A DNA stretch of 64,000 nt from Parabacteroides faecis (GTDB lineage: Bacteria > Bacteroidota > Bacteroidia > Bacteroidales > Tannerellaceae). How positions within the stretch are numbered: the stretch's first letter is position 1; each line of letters opens with the position of its first letter. The notes under the pieces are model-generated. The model worked only from the letters and a program-made list of their open reading frames with translations. It ran no database searches and had not been told where the DNA came from. Shown piece after piece: positions 16,489-25,509 of the stretch. The DNA lies in the NCBI RefSeq assembly GCF_014647375.1, contig NZ_BMPB01000010.1, forward strand, positions 186,001 to 250,000. The letters are read 5' to 3'. The position numbers and the translations under genes are program-made.

Positions 16489-17457
16489 ATGGATAAAAAG
16501 CATCTACATACATTACTTTCTCGCTTCTTTGGAAATGATTTTCCTAAAGATGTGTGTAATCGGTTTGCAACGTGGTTTATCAGACCGGAACAAACCCGCG
16601 AAAAAGAGGAAGTATTGGAAGAAATATGGAATTCCTTGCCTGTAACTATGGATTTTGATTCTTACGCAGAATTGAAAAAGGTAAATAAACGTATTCATTC
16701 CGGGCAAAATCAATTCTATCATCGGTTGGTCATTGTTGCTGCAATTATTATATTACCTCTATTAGGTATTTTTACTACTACATGGTATTATGAAAATTCA
16801 GGAATAAATGTGCATATGTTGGAATGCTTTGTTCCAAATGGCGAAAGAAAACAAATTACTTTACCTGATGGATCAACAGTCTGGTTAAATGCTAATTCTG
16901 TTTTGATTTACCCTGAAAAATTTGGAAATACGCGAACACTCTTTCTAACAGGGGAAGCTCATTTTACAGTAATGAAGGACCCAAAAAGGCCTTTTATAGT
17001 AAAGACGAATTACTTGGATGTAGAAGCTTTAGGAACCGTGTTCAATGTACATTCTTATCCGGAAGAAAACGAGACTACGACTGTTTTGGAATCAGGTAGA
17101 GTTAAAGTGGATGATAAAATAGGTTCGTCCGGTTCTGTCATATTGAATCCTAATGAACAGTTGGTTTATAATCATGCTGACGCATCTTTTGTTAGGTGTT
17201 CTGTGGATGCTTCCCGGTTAAGTTCCTGGACAAAAGGTTATTTAATTTTTCAACAGGAAACATTGGGGAATATTTTTCGGGCATTGGAAAGACAATATAA
17301 TGTAAAAATCAATTATAATGATACTAAGTTTGCAAATATGACATTTACTGTTCGTTTCCATGCACATGAGTCCTTGGAAGATGCATTGACTGTTTTAAAA
17401 AGAATTGGAGTTAACTTTAAATATAAAATTGTAAACAATGATGTATATATTCAGTAA
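16489..17457 (+). CDS. FecR-family anti-sigma factor
   Basis: 322 residues: a cytoplasmic N-terminal part, one transmembrane helix at about 80-98 (LVIVAAIIILPLLGIFTTTW) and a periplasmic FecR domain (PNGERKQITLPDGSTVWLNANS, FLTGEAHFTV, LGTVFNVHSY). A C-terminal DUF4974 domain (about 250-322) is the usual contact for an STN domain. It should hold the ECF sigma factor (15863) until signalled by the SusC-type receptor at 17611, which carries an STN domain. It lies 68 bp after sigma, so the two are likely co-transcribed. Confidence 0.94.
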   Translation: MDKKHLHTLLSRFFGNDFPKDVCNRFATWFIRPEQTREKEEVLEEIWNSLPVTMDFDSYAELKKVNKRIHSGQNQFYHRLVIVAAIIILPLLGIFTTTWYYENSGINVHMLECFVPNGERKQITLPDGSTVWLNANSVLIYPEKFGNTRTLFLTGEAHFTVMKDPKRPFIVKTNYLDVEALGTVFNVHSYPEENETTTVLESGRVKVDDKIGSSGSVILNPNEQLVYNHADASFVRCSVDASRLSSWTKGYLIFQQETLGNIFRALERQYNVKINYNDTKFANMTFTVRFHAHESLEDALTVLKRIGVNFKYKIVNNDVYIQ

Positions 17458-17480
17458 TAACTAAAAAAAATAACGATATC

Positions 17481-17530
17481 ATGAAAAAAAGGTATCCGGG
17501 AAGCTGACGGCCAATCACTTCTTCCCGGAC
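17481..17530 (+). other. Leader hairpin with a mini-ORF between fecR and susC
   Basis: TCCGGGAAG (17495-17503) pairs perfectly with CTTCCCGGA (17521-17529) across a 17-nt loop. An 8-codon frame (MKKRYPGS, ATG at 17481) runs into the left arm and stops in the loop. A second weak stem (AAATCG / CGATTT, about 17535-17557) ends in GATTTTT. Together they could form an attenuator, or a partial terminator separating sigma/anti-sigma from susC. The rest of 17458-17610 is non-coding. Confidence 0.45.
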
Positions 17531-17610
17531 TGAAATCGAAAATCATCCCGATTTTTGGAGCATTATATATGCCCTAAAATCAAAAAGATAGTATTCAATT
17601 TAATTCTTAA

Positions 17611-20600
17611 ATGTACAAAGTTATGAAAATATATAACAAATCACGAAAATGTATGGTAAATACTTTTGCTAAACCTATTTGCTTTGCATTTTTCATGTGT
17701 TGTTCTTTTAATCTAAAAGCTCAAAATCAATCAATTACACTTACTGGTCAAATGACACTGAAAGAAGCTTTTGTTGAAATAGAAAAGCAAACAGATCTTT
17801 CTGTAGATTATAATGACCAATTAGTTAATACGAATAAACGTATTAACAAGCCTTATACAAACACAAAATTAAGTGACGTTTTAAATACTATATTGAAAGA
17901 TGCCGGTTGTTCATACTCTATTCAGGGAAGTCATATTCTGATTACTCCTGAAAGTAACCAACAGGTAAAAACTCAAACTATAACCGGTACGGTTGTTGAT
18001 GAATCCGGTCTCCCGATTATAGGGGCTAATGTTATAGAAGCAGGTACGACTAACGGTATCATGACTGATATTGATGGGAAATTTTCTTTATCTGTATCGG
18101 CTGGTTCAAAAATTCAAGTTTCATATATTGGCTATTTATCGCAGGAGATCAAAGTCGGAAATAAGAAAAGTTTTGAGGTCGTACTGAAAGAAGATACTCA
18201 GGCGTTAGAGGAAGTTGTCGTAGTAGGTTATGGTACACAGAAGAAGGGTGTTGTAACCGGTTCTATCGCAACGGCAAAGGGCGATGATATCATCAAGAGT
18301 CCGACTCAGAACTTGGGACAGGCATTAGCGGGTCGTCTGCCAGGACTGGTTGTAAGTAATGGCAGTGGTGAACCGGGTGCTGACGGAGTAACGATCAATA
18401 TTCGTGGTAAGAGTACAACCGGTAATAATGATCCGTTGATACTGATCGATGGTATTGCAGGTCGTGGTTCTTTGGATAGACTTAACCCGAATGATATTGA
18501 AAGTATTACGGTTTTGAAAGATGCTTCAGCCGCTATCTATGGTTCTCGTTCTGCCAATGGTGTTATTTTGGTAACGACTAAGAGAGGTAAAACAGGAAAA
18601 CCGTCGATCAGTTATTCTTTCAATGTTGGTGTACAGCAACCGACACGTGTACCGGATTTGGCAGATGCTGCGACTTTTGCTGAAGTTACGAATGAACTGG
18701 AATCTTACGACGGACGTGATCCTCGTTATACAGCCGATGAAATTGAATTATTCAGAAACGGACAGGATCCAATACATTATCCGAATACAAATTGGGCGGA
18801 TGAGGTACTTAAAAAAGGAGCTTTGCAACAGAGGCATAATATTTCAGTTTCCGGTGGTACGGATGTTGTTAGTTACTATGTAGGCGGTGGTTACTCCAGT
18901 CAGGATGGTATTTTTAAAAATGGATCGACAAAGTATGAACAATATGATGTTCGTTCAAATATCGATGCTAAAATCACTAAAGACCTGAAAATCTCGGTAG
19001 ATATCGCATCCCGTTTGGAAGATGCTAATTTCCCGAGTATGAGTGCCGGTGATATATTCTGGCGTATTACCAGATCTTATCCTACCGTTTTGGCTCAATA
19101 TCCGAATGGATTGCCAACGAATGGTTTGGATAGTAACCCTATCGTGATGGCTACAGATAAGACTGGTTATGAATATGATAAGAAAGCAGTGTTTAATGGA
19201 ACTATTACTGCAGACTGGAATTTGTCTTGGTTGTTAGATGGTCTGGGAGTAGATGCTTATATGGCTTATGACCGTATAGGAAAAGACCATAAAAAATGGC
19301 AGACGCCTTGGACATTTTACACATGGGATGAGGCTACTGATACGTATACGGAACACATGAACACACTTGTTCAGCAGACTTCATTGAAGCAAGAACATTT
19401 AGCTGATTGGTCATTGACATTGAATGCTAAATTGAAGTATAAGAAAACATTTGGCAGTCATGGAGTAGATGCTATTTTAGGTTTTGAACAGAATAGCTAT
19501 AGAAAGGATAATTTCTGGGCGTCTCGTGGTAGCTTTATGTCTACGGCTATCGACCAGCTGTTTGCAGGTACTTCAAACAAGGATTATTATGATAACTCCG
19601 GTGATGCCTCGGAAAGTGCACGCCGCAGTTATTTCGGACGTGTCGCTTACGATTTTGCCGGTAAGTATATGGCTCAGTTCAACTTCCGTTATGATGGATC
19701 GTATATATTCCAGGCTGGGCAACGTTGGGGATTCTTCCCTGGAGTATCCGCCGGTTGGAGAATGTCTGAAGAAAGCTTTATTAAGGATAATATCGATTGG
19801 ATCAATAATTTGAAGATTCGTGGATCATTTGGTAAGCAGGGTAACGACAATATCGATCCTTTCCAGTATTTGCTGAAATACAATCTGGGACGTAATTACG
19901 TATTTGGCGGAACTGATATGGTCGGTCTGTATCAAAAAGGTTTCCCTAATAATAATGTAACGTGGGAAGTGGCTGATACCTGGAACATCGGTGCTGAAGG
20001 AACATTTTGGAATGGACTTTTAGGCTTTGAAGTTGAATATTTCAAAACAAAACGTTCTAATATTTTGGCAAAACGTAATGCCTCTATTCCTAAATATACA
20101 GGTTTGATCGATTTACCGAATGAAAATATCGGAAGAGTTCAAAACCAGGGTATGGAAATTCAGTTGAGTCATTTCAATAAGATCGGTGAAGTAAATTTCC
20201 GTGCAAGTGGAAACTTTATGTTCGCTAGAAATAAAGTATTGTTCATGGATGAAACTCCATGGGGTGAGGGACATGAATATATGAATGAAACAGGAGGCCA
20301 AATGGGAGCTGGTCTACAGTATCATGCTATAGGTATCTTTAAAGATCAGGCCGCATTGGATGCCTACCCCCATTTGGATGCAGCTCGGCCGGGTGATTTG
20401 ATTTTCGAAGATGTGGATGGTGATGGTGAAATTACTTCACTGGACCGTGTTCGCCAGAAATTAACTAATTTCCCGGAAATTATCTTTGGCCTGAATTTAT
20501 CTGCTGATTGGAAAAACTTCGATATTAGCGTATTATTCCAGGGACAGGCTCGTGCAGTAAAAGATGTAATCAGTCGTATGGATAACACTTCAAATTTCTA

Positions 20601-20931
20601 TAAATGGAGAGCAGAAGATCGTTGGACAGAAAATAATATCGATGGAACTATGCCTCGTGCTGGTGGAACTATCAACTATGGTATCGAAAACCCGTGTAGT
20701 TTCTGGACACAAAATGCTTCTTTCGTACGTTTGAAAAATCTGGAAATAGGATATACTTTACCTAATTTGTGGTTTAATAAACTGCGTATATCCAATTGTA
20801 GAGTTTATTTGAGCGGACAGAATCTGTTTACCCTGGATCATATAAAATATGTAGATCCGGAAGGTAGTGGAGAAGGTAACTATTATCCTCAAATGCGAAT
20901 CTTTAATCTAGGATGTAACTTAACTTTTTAA
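17611..20931 (+). CDS. SusC-family TonB-dependent transducer with N-terminal STN domain
   Basis: A 1106-residue receptor; the start could equally be the Met at 17623. After a signal peptide (ending near NLKAQ) comes an STN (secretin/TonB N-terminal) domain at about 45-110 (LTGQMTLKEAFVEIEKQTDLS). A carboxypeptidase-regulatory-like domain follows (PIIGANVIEAGTTNGIMTD), then the SusC box EEVVVVGYGTQKKGVVTGS, the plug (LIDGIAGRGSLDRLNP, AAIYGSRSANG) and the barrel ending in LGCNLTF. The STN domain lets it signal to the FecR protein encoded upstream. It sits 12 bp before susD and should import oligosaccharides released by the lipoprotein partners. Confidence 0.96.
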   Translation: MYKVMKIYNKSRKCMVNTFAKPICFAFFMCCSFNLKAQNQSITLTGQMTLKEAFVEIEKQTDLSVDYNDQLVNTNKRINKPYTNTKLSDVLNTILKDAGCSYSIQGSHILITPESNQQVKTQTITGTVVDESGLPIIGANVIEAGTTNGIMTDIDGKFSLSVSAGSKIQVSYIGYLSQEIKVGNKKSFEVVLKEDTQALEEVVVVGYGTQKKGVVTGSIATAKGDDIIKSPTQNLGQALAGRLPGLVVSNGSGEPGADGVTINIRGKSTTGNNDPLILIDGIAGRGSLDRLNPNDIESITVLKDASAAIYGSRSANGVILVTTKRGKTGKPSISYSFNVGVQQPTRVPDLADAATFAEVTNELESYDGRDPRYTADEIELFRNGQDPIHYPNTNWADEVLKKGALQQRHNISVSGGTDVVSYYVGGGYSSQDGIFKNGSTKYEQYDVRSNIDAKITKDLKISVDIASRLEDANFPSMSAGDIFWRITRSYPTVLAQYPNGLPTNGLDSNPIVMATDKTGYEYDKKAVFNGTITADWNLSWLLDGLGVDAYMAYDRIGKDHKKWQTPWTFYTWDEATDTYTEHMNTLVQQTSLKQEHLADWSLTLNAKLKYKKTFGSHGVDAILGFEQNSYRKDNFWASRGSFMSTAIDQLFAGTSNKDYYDNSGDASESARRSYFGRVAYDFAGKYMAQFNFRYDGSYIFQAGQRWGFFPGVSAGWRMSEESFIKDNIDWINNLKIRGSFGKQGNDNIDPFQYLLKYNLGRNYVFGGTDMVGLYQKGFPNNNVTWEVADTWNIGAEGTFWNGLLGFEVEYFKTKRSNILAKRNASIPKYTGLIDLPNENIGRVQNQGMEIQLSHFNKIGEVNFRASGNFMFARNKVLFMDETPWGEGHEYMNETGGQMGAGLQYHAIGIFKDQAALDAYPHLDAARPGDLIFEDVDGDGEITSLDRVRQKLTNFPEIIFGLNLSADWKNFDISVLFQGQARAVKDVISRMDNTSNFYKWRAEDRWTENNIDGTMPRAGGTINYGIENPCSFWTQNASFVRLKNLEIGYTLPNLWFNKLRISNCRVYLSGQNLFTLDHIKYVDPEGSGEGNYYPQMRIFNLGCNLTF

Positions 20932-20943
20932 AAAAGGAAAGAA

Positions 20944-22569
20944 ATGAAAAAGATAATATATTTGGCAGTTTCTGCACTGTTAAGCTTTAGTTCTTGTAAC
21001 GATTTTTTGGATAAAAAACCGCTAGATTCGCTTACAGAGGATGCCGTTTTTAATGATGACGCTTTACTTACGGCTTATGTTACAGCCTGTTATAATGCTT
21101 ATCCGAATGGTTTTGATGAAGCAATGTCATCATCGGCTACAGATGAGTCATATACTCGCCATGGGGATGGTAGTTCTAATATTGTTGCCAGAGGGGAAAT
21201 GAACCCGGATAATGTTGAGAATTTTGACTCCGGCCGATTTTCTAATTTTAATTACTGGAATACAGCGTATGAGTATTTGCGTAACATCAATACGTTCTTT
21301 ACAAAATATGAAGAAGCTCAGGTTTCGGAAGAACTAAAGAGTCGTCTGTATGGAGAGATGAAATTTATTCGTGCTTTTGTATATTCTAATCTGATATGGC
21401 GTTTTGGAGGTGTTCCAATTATAACAAAAGCTTATACATTGGAAGATTCCGATTATTCTGTAACACGAAATACTTATGAAGAGTGCGTTGATTTCATCTT
21501 ACAGGATTTAGACGAGGCTATTGAACATTTACCGGCCAAGATGGAGGGTGAAAATAAAGGTCGTGCATCTGCTGATGCCTGTAAGGCTTTGAAATCTAGG
21601 GTGCTGTTGTATGCCGCAAGTCCTCTGGTAAATACTTCTAATGATTTGAAGAAATGGGAATTGGCACGTGATGCGGCTAAAGCTGTCATCGATCTGCCGG
21701 GTTATAGCCTTGCTTCCGACTATAGAACTCTTTTCCTGGAAGATAATGACGAAGTCATTTTCAGACGTTATTATACAAAGGCAAATGCAAACAGAGTGAA
21801 CTTGTTTAACTCACCTAACGGTTATGGAGGTTGGGGTGGTAATTGTCCTATTCAGAATTTGGTGGATGATTATGAAATGAAAGCTACCGGTAAAAAGCCG
21901 GCAGAAACAGGTTCCGGTTATGATCCGGCAAATCCGTATGAAGGTCGTGACCCTCGCTTTTATGCAACCATTCTTCATAATGGAGCAATGTTCAGAGGTC
22001 GTGAGGTTGAAACATTTGTTCCAAACGGACAAGATAGCGAACAGGGAGCTATTGGAAGTTGGAACTGCTCTAAGACCGGTTACTATTTGCATAAATTCCA
22101 TGACGAAAATCAGGTTATTAATGAATCTGAAGCGACTACTGCTCCATGGACTTTCTTCAGACTGGCAGAATTTTATCTGAATTATGCAGAAGCTCAGTAT
22201 TATTTAGGTAATGAAGAAGAATGCCGTAAAGCTATCAATGTAGTACGTTCCCGTGAAGGCGTAGAAATGCCTCCGGTAACAGCCACCGGCACCGAATTGC
22301 TTGAAAAGCTTCGTAACGAACGTAGAATAGAATTAAGTTTTGAGAACCAACGCTATTTCGATTTGAGAAGATGGAAAATCGCGGATGAGTATGAAAACAA
22401 AAATTCTATCGGTATGAAAATAGAAAAGGATGAAAATGGTAATTTCAAATATACTGAAATCACTGTTTTGGAACGCAACTTCCTTCCGCAGCACTATTGG
22501 TTACCGATTCCCCGTTCAGAAATCATAAAGAGTAATTATACATTGGAGCAAAATCCATACTATAATTAA
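20944..22569 (+). CDS. SusD/RagB-family outer-membrane glycan-binding lipoprotein
   Basis: 541 residues with a lipoprotein signal (MKKIIYLAVSALLSFSSC, Cys18) followed by the SusD-typical NDFLDKKP. TPR-like helices follow (FIRAFVYSNLIWRFGGVPIITKAY, DACKALKSRVLLYAASP). The conserved C-terminal block has LRNERRIELSFENQRYFDLRRWK and ends PIPRSEIIKSNYTLEQNPYYN. It caps the SusC partner encoded 12 bp upstream on the cell surface. The pair ends with a terminator-like structure at 22577-22679. Confidence 0.96.
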   Translation: MKKIIYLAVSALLSFSSCNDFLDKKPLDSLTEDAVFNDDALLTAYVTACYNAYPNGFDEAMSSSATDESYTRHGDGSSNIVARGEMNPDNVENFDSGRFSNFNYWNTAYEYLRNINTFFTKYEEAQVSEELKSRLYGEMKFIRAFVYSNLIWRFGGVPIITKAYTLEDSDYSVTRNTYEECVDFILQDLDEAIEHLPAKMEGENKGRASADACKALKSRVLLYAASPLVNTSNDLKKWELARDAAKAVIDLPGYSLASDYRTLFLEDNDEVIFRRYYTKANANRVNLFNSPNGYGGWGGNCPIQNLVDDYEMKATGKKPAETGSGYDPANPYEGRDPRFYATILHNGAMFRGREVETFVPNGQDSEQGAIGSWNCSKTGYYLHKFHDENQVINESEATTAPWTFFRLAEFYLNYAEAQYYLGNEEECRKAINVVRSREGVEMPPVTATGTELLEKLRNERRIELSFENQRYFDLRRWKIADEYENKNSIGMKIEKDENGNFKYTEITVLERNFLPQHYWLPIPRSEIIKSNYTLEQNPYYN

Positions 22570-22576
22570 TTTGAAA

Positions 22577-22679
22577 GAAGAAAAAGCGCATAAATGACAC
22601 ATATTTGTCAAATATCAAATAAGTAAAAAGCATTTTTATTTATTAATTTGCGTCGTTGTGTGCTTTTTCTTCTTTTTTT
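22577..22679 (+). terminator. Terminator-like long stem after susD
   Basis: The 14-bp arms GAAGAAAAAGCGCA (22577-22590) and TGTGCTTTTTCTTC (22659-22672) pair apart from one G-U, and a run of seven T follows. The intervening 68 nt contain a small secondary hairpin. It may let reduced transcription pass into the downstream enzyme genes. Confidence 0.6.
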
Positions 22680-22717
22680 GATAAAGATGAGGATATAAAG
22701 AATAAAAAAATAATATC

Positions 22718-24397
22718 ATGAATTTAAAAGTAACTGTACTATTACTGTTGAGTATTTTGATGTTTTCGGTAGATAGCATTACAGCAAAAGAAACGGCAAG
22801 TAATAAAAAAGAGAAATCTCCGCGAATAATTAACATCGTCAATTTTATTCGCCAGACAGACTATCGCCTGGAAAATTCGGATGCACTGATGTTTGAAACG
22901 GTAGAAAAGCAGATAGACCTTGTCAATCGGTATGACTTTCCCGCTACTTTCTTGTTTCAGTACGATGCCCTGATCAATCCGGAATACCAGAAATTGATGA
23001 AAACCAAGCTTAGCCCTAAATGTGAACTCGGTGCGTGGTGGGAAATCACCCAGCCTCATGTGGAAGCGGCCGGATTGAAATGGCGCGGAGAGCATTCATG
23101 GGTATCGACAGCCAATATCGCCTTTACTCCGGGATATACTCTGGCAGAAAGAGAAAAGCTGGTTGATGTCTACATGGCAAAGTTCAAGGAAATTTATGGT
23201 AAGTATCCTAAATCCGTAGGTTCCTGGTATGTTGATTCACATACATTGGAGTATATGTATAAAAAATACGGCATTGTCGCTTCCTGCAACTGTAAAGACC
23301 AGGTAGGAACTGACGGATATACTTTATGGGGCGGTTATTGGAACCAGGCTTATTATCCCAGTAAGCTGAACGCTTATATGCCTGCCCAGACAGATGATTT
23401 CCAAATCCCGGTACCGGTATTCCGTATGTTAGGCAGCGATCCGATGTACCAGTACGATGCAGGGATCGGAACGAATCATCAGGGAGTCATCACTCTTGAA
23501 CCTGTTTATAAAGACGGAGGCGGTGATAAAAAATGGGTTGAATATTTCATGGAGTCTATAGTTGATGAACCCTGTCTGGCATTTAATTATGCGCAGGCCG
23601 GACAAGAAAATTCATTTACATGGTCAGGTATGGGTAAAGGGTTGGAACTTCAATTTCCGATATTCGACTCATTAAGTAAAGCCGGAAAGATCAAAGTAGA
23701 AACGCTCGAAGAATCCGGTCGTTGGTTTAAGGAACAATTCCCTAAAACTCCGGCTACTGCTATTACTACGCTGGTCGATATCCGCAAGGAAGGAAATAAG
23801 TCTGTATGGTATAACAGTCGCTTTTATCGTTCTAACCTGTATTGGGAAAAAGATGGTTTTTGCTTCAGGGATATTCACTTATTCGATGAAAAAATGAAAT
23901 CGGAATATCTGGATACTCCGGGTACAGGCGGACAATTTTTCTATTATACATTGCCGGTAATCGACCGGTTCTACTGGAGTACACCCGAAGATAAAACGGG
24001 CCTCAGAGTAGTGGAACTGGATAAGAATGGAAGTAAAACGGATGTAGTTCTGACAGACCCGGTTGTCAGTGAACCTTCGAATAGTGTGTTGAAAGTAGAA
24101 TCCAAAGATAAAAGCGGAAATACTTTTATCTTTACATTTTATGAAGATAAGATCGATGTTTCATGTAAAGCTACCGGAAAAAAATTGGATTGGGCTCTGG
24201 AACTGAAAGTTCCTCAGGAAAGGATCGGCCAGTTGCCATTCAAGAATTTCGGTAAATCTTCTATCCAATCGGAATTCAGAGGATTCAATTATACTATAAC
24301 GTGTAAAAAAGGTAATATCGTTAAAGGCAATAATACTGACTATGTCCTGCGCTTTGTCCCGTCAGGCAATGGATTGGTAATTAATTGTGCGAACTGA
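22718..24397 (+). CDS. Secreted protein with polysaccharide-deacetylase-like fold
   Basis: 559 residues with a signal peptide (ending near DSITAK, residue 24). The first half resembles NodB/polysaccharide-deacetylase or related seven-stranded barrels: IRQTDYRLENSDALMFETVEKQIDLVNRYDFPATFLFQYDAL, then GAWWEI and GSWYVDSHTLEYMYKKYGI. The C-terminal half looks beta-rich. I do not see a complete metal triad and cannot assign the reaction. Its place between susD and an esterase plus two rhamnosidase-type enzymes suggests trimming or deacetylation of the imported glycan. Confidence 0.6.
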   Translation: MNLKVTVLLLLSILMFSVDSITAKETASNKKEKSPRIINIVNFIRQTDYRLENSDALMFETVEKQIDLVNRYDFPATFLFQYDALINPEYQKLMKTKLSPKCELGAWWEITQPHVEAAGLKWRGEHSWVSTANIAFTPGYTLAEREKLVDVYMAKFKEIYGKYPKSVGSWYVDSHTLEYMYKKYGIVASCNCKDQVGTDGYTLWGGYWNQAYYPSKLNAYMPAQTDDFQIPVPVFRMLGSDPMYQYDAGIGTNHQGVITLEPVYKDGGGDKKWVEYFMESIVDEPCLAFNYAQAGQENSFTWSGMGKGLELQFPIFDSLSKAGKIKVETLEESGRWFKEQFPKTPATAITTLVDIRKEGNKSVWYNSRFYRSNLYWEKDGFCFRDIHLFDEKMKSEYLDTPGTGGQFFYYTLPVIDRFYWSTPEDKTGLRVVELDKNGSKTDVVLTDPVVSEPSNSVLKVESKDKSGNTFIFTFYEDKIDVSCKATGKKLDWALELKVPQERIGQLPFKNFGKSSIQSEFRGFNYTITCKKGNIVKGNNTDYVLRFVPSGNGLVINCAN

Positions 24398-24405
24398 TTT
24401 TTTAT

Positions 24406-24446
24406 AAGAGCCTGGCCCCTGGTTTACAGATAGGGACCAGGCTTTT
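24406..24446 (+). terminator. Intrinsic terminator after the deacetylase-like gene
   Basis: AAGAGCCTGG (24406-24415) pairs with CCAGGCTTTT (24437-24446), with one G-U. It ends in TTTT and lies directly after the stop at 24397, before the esterase gene. Confidence 0.7.
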
Positions 24447-24498
24447 CTCTTTGGATAGATACACACTATCTTATATAACTGATTCTAAATTTATTATT

Positions 24499-25356
24499 AT
24501 GAGAACATTTGTTTTTATTCTTTGGACATTTCTTGTCTTCAGCAATTCTGTTGCTGCTCAATTTACGGAAAAAGAGTTTGATGTAGATCTATGGACCAAC
24601 GGACTTCCGAATACGAATGGTATAGATCGGACACCTTTTGATGACAACATCCAGAATTACAAACCTTCGTTACGTGTTTTTTTACCCTCGAAGGAGAAAG
24701 CGACCGGACGTGCCGTTATTGCTTGTCCCGGTGGGGCTTACGGAGGTTTGGCTTATGGGCATGAAGGATATGAGTGGGCACCTTTCTTTAATAAATTAGG
24801 TATTACTCTGGTTGTTCTGAAGTATCGTATGCCGCGTGGAAACCGGGAAGTCCCGTTTTCTGATGCAGAAGAGGCGCTTCGGCTGGTAAAAGAGAAGGCG
24901 AAAGAGTGGAATATTAATCCGGCTGATATAGGGATCATGGGCTCTTCGGCCGGCGGACATCTGGCTTCCACTATGGCAACACATGCAAAATCAAGTGTGC
25001 GGCCGGCTTTCCAGGTGCTGTTTTATCCTGTGATCACAATGGATAAATCATTTACGCATCTCGGCACTCATGATAATTTATTGGGAAAGGATGCTTCCCG
25101 GGAACTGGAAGATCTGTATTCCAATGAAAAGCAGGTAACTAAAGAAACCCCGAGAGCTTACATCGCTTTTTCGGACGATGATGATGCGGTTCCTACCAAA
25201 AACGGTGCACTTTATTACCTGGCATTAAAGGAAAATAATGTGCCGGCTTCTTTCTTTATCTATCCTTCCGGAGGACACGGATGGGGCAGCAGGAAAGATT
25301 TCAAATACAATAAGGAAATGTTGCAAGATCTGGAAGCCTGGCTTTTGAGTTTTTAA
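24499..25356 (+). CDS. Secreted alpha/beta-hydrolase, probable carbohydrate esterase
   Basis: 285 residues from MRTFVFILWTF. The Met at 24499 precedes the signal peptide (ending near VAAQ); the more upstream in-frame Met would put the terminator inside the gene. The fold is alpha/beta-hydrolase: oxyanion-loop CPGGAYGGLAYGHEG, nucleophile S150 in GSSAG (GIMGSSAGGHLAS), and a final His in PSGGHGWG. The sequence fits BD-FAE/acetyl-esterase-like enzymes that remove acetyl or acyl groups from polysaccharides. It probably deacylates the same glycan attacked by the neighbouring GH78 and GH106 proteins. Confidence 0.87.
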   Translation: MRTFVFILWTFLVFSNSVAAQFTEKEFDVDLWTNGLPNTNGIDRTPFDDNIQNYKPSLRVFLPSKEKATGRAVIACPGGAYGGLAYGHEGYEWAPFFNKLGITLVVLKYRMPRGNREVPFSDAEEALRLVKEKAKEWNINPADIGIMGSSAGGHLASTMATHAKSSVRPAFQVLFYPVITMDKSFTHLGTHDNLLGKDASRELEDLYSNEKQVTKETPRAYIAFSDDDDAVPTKNGALYYLALKENNVPASFFIYPSGGHGWGSRKDFKYNKEMLQDLEAWLLSF

Positions 25357-25509
25357 AAAAACAGGGTATCATTACAGATACTATCAAATATATTACATCA
25401 AAAATCATTTTTATAACCAATATTTTGCTTAGAATATAGAGCTTTGGAACGGCTAATGTTCTGACTAAGATAATTCATATAAATGATTTTACTATAAAAT
25501 AACAAGCGG

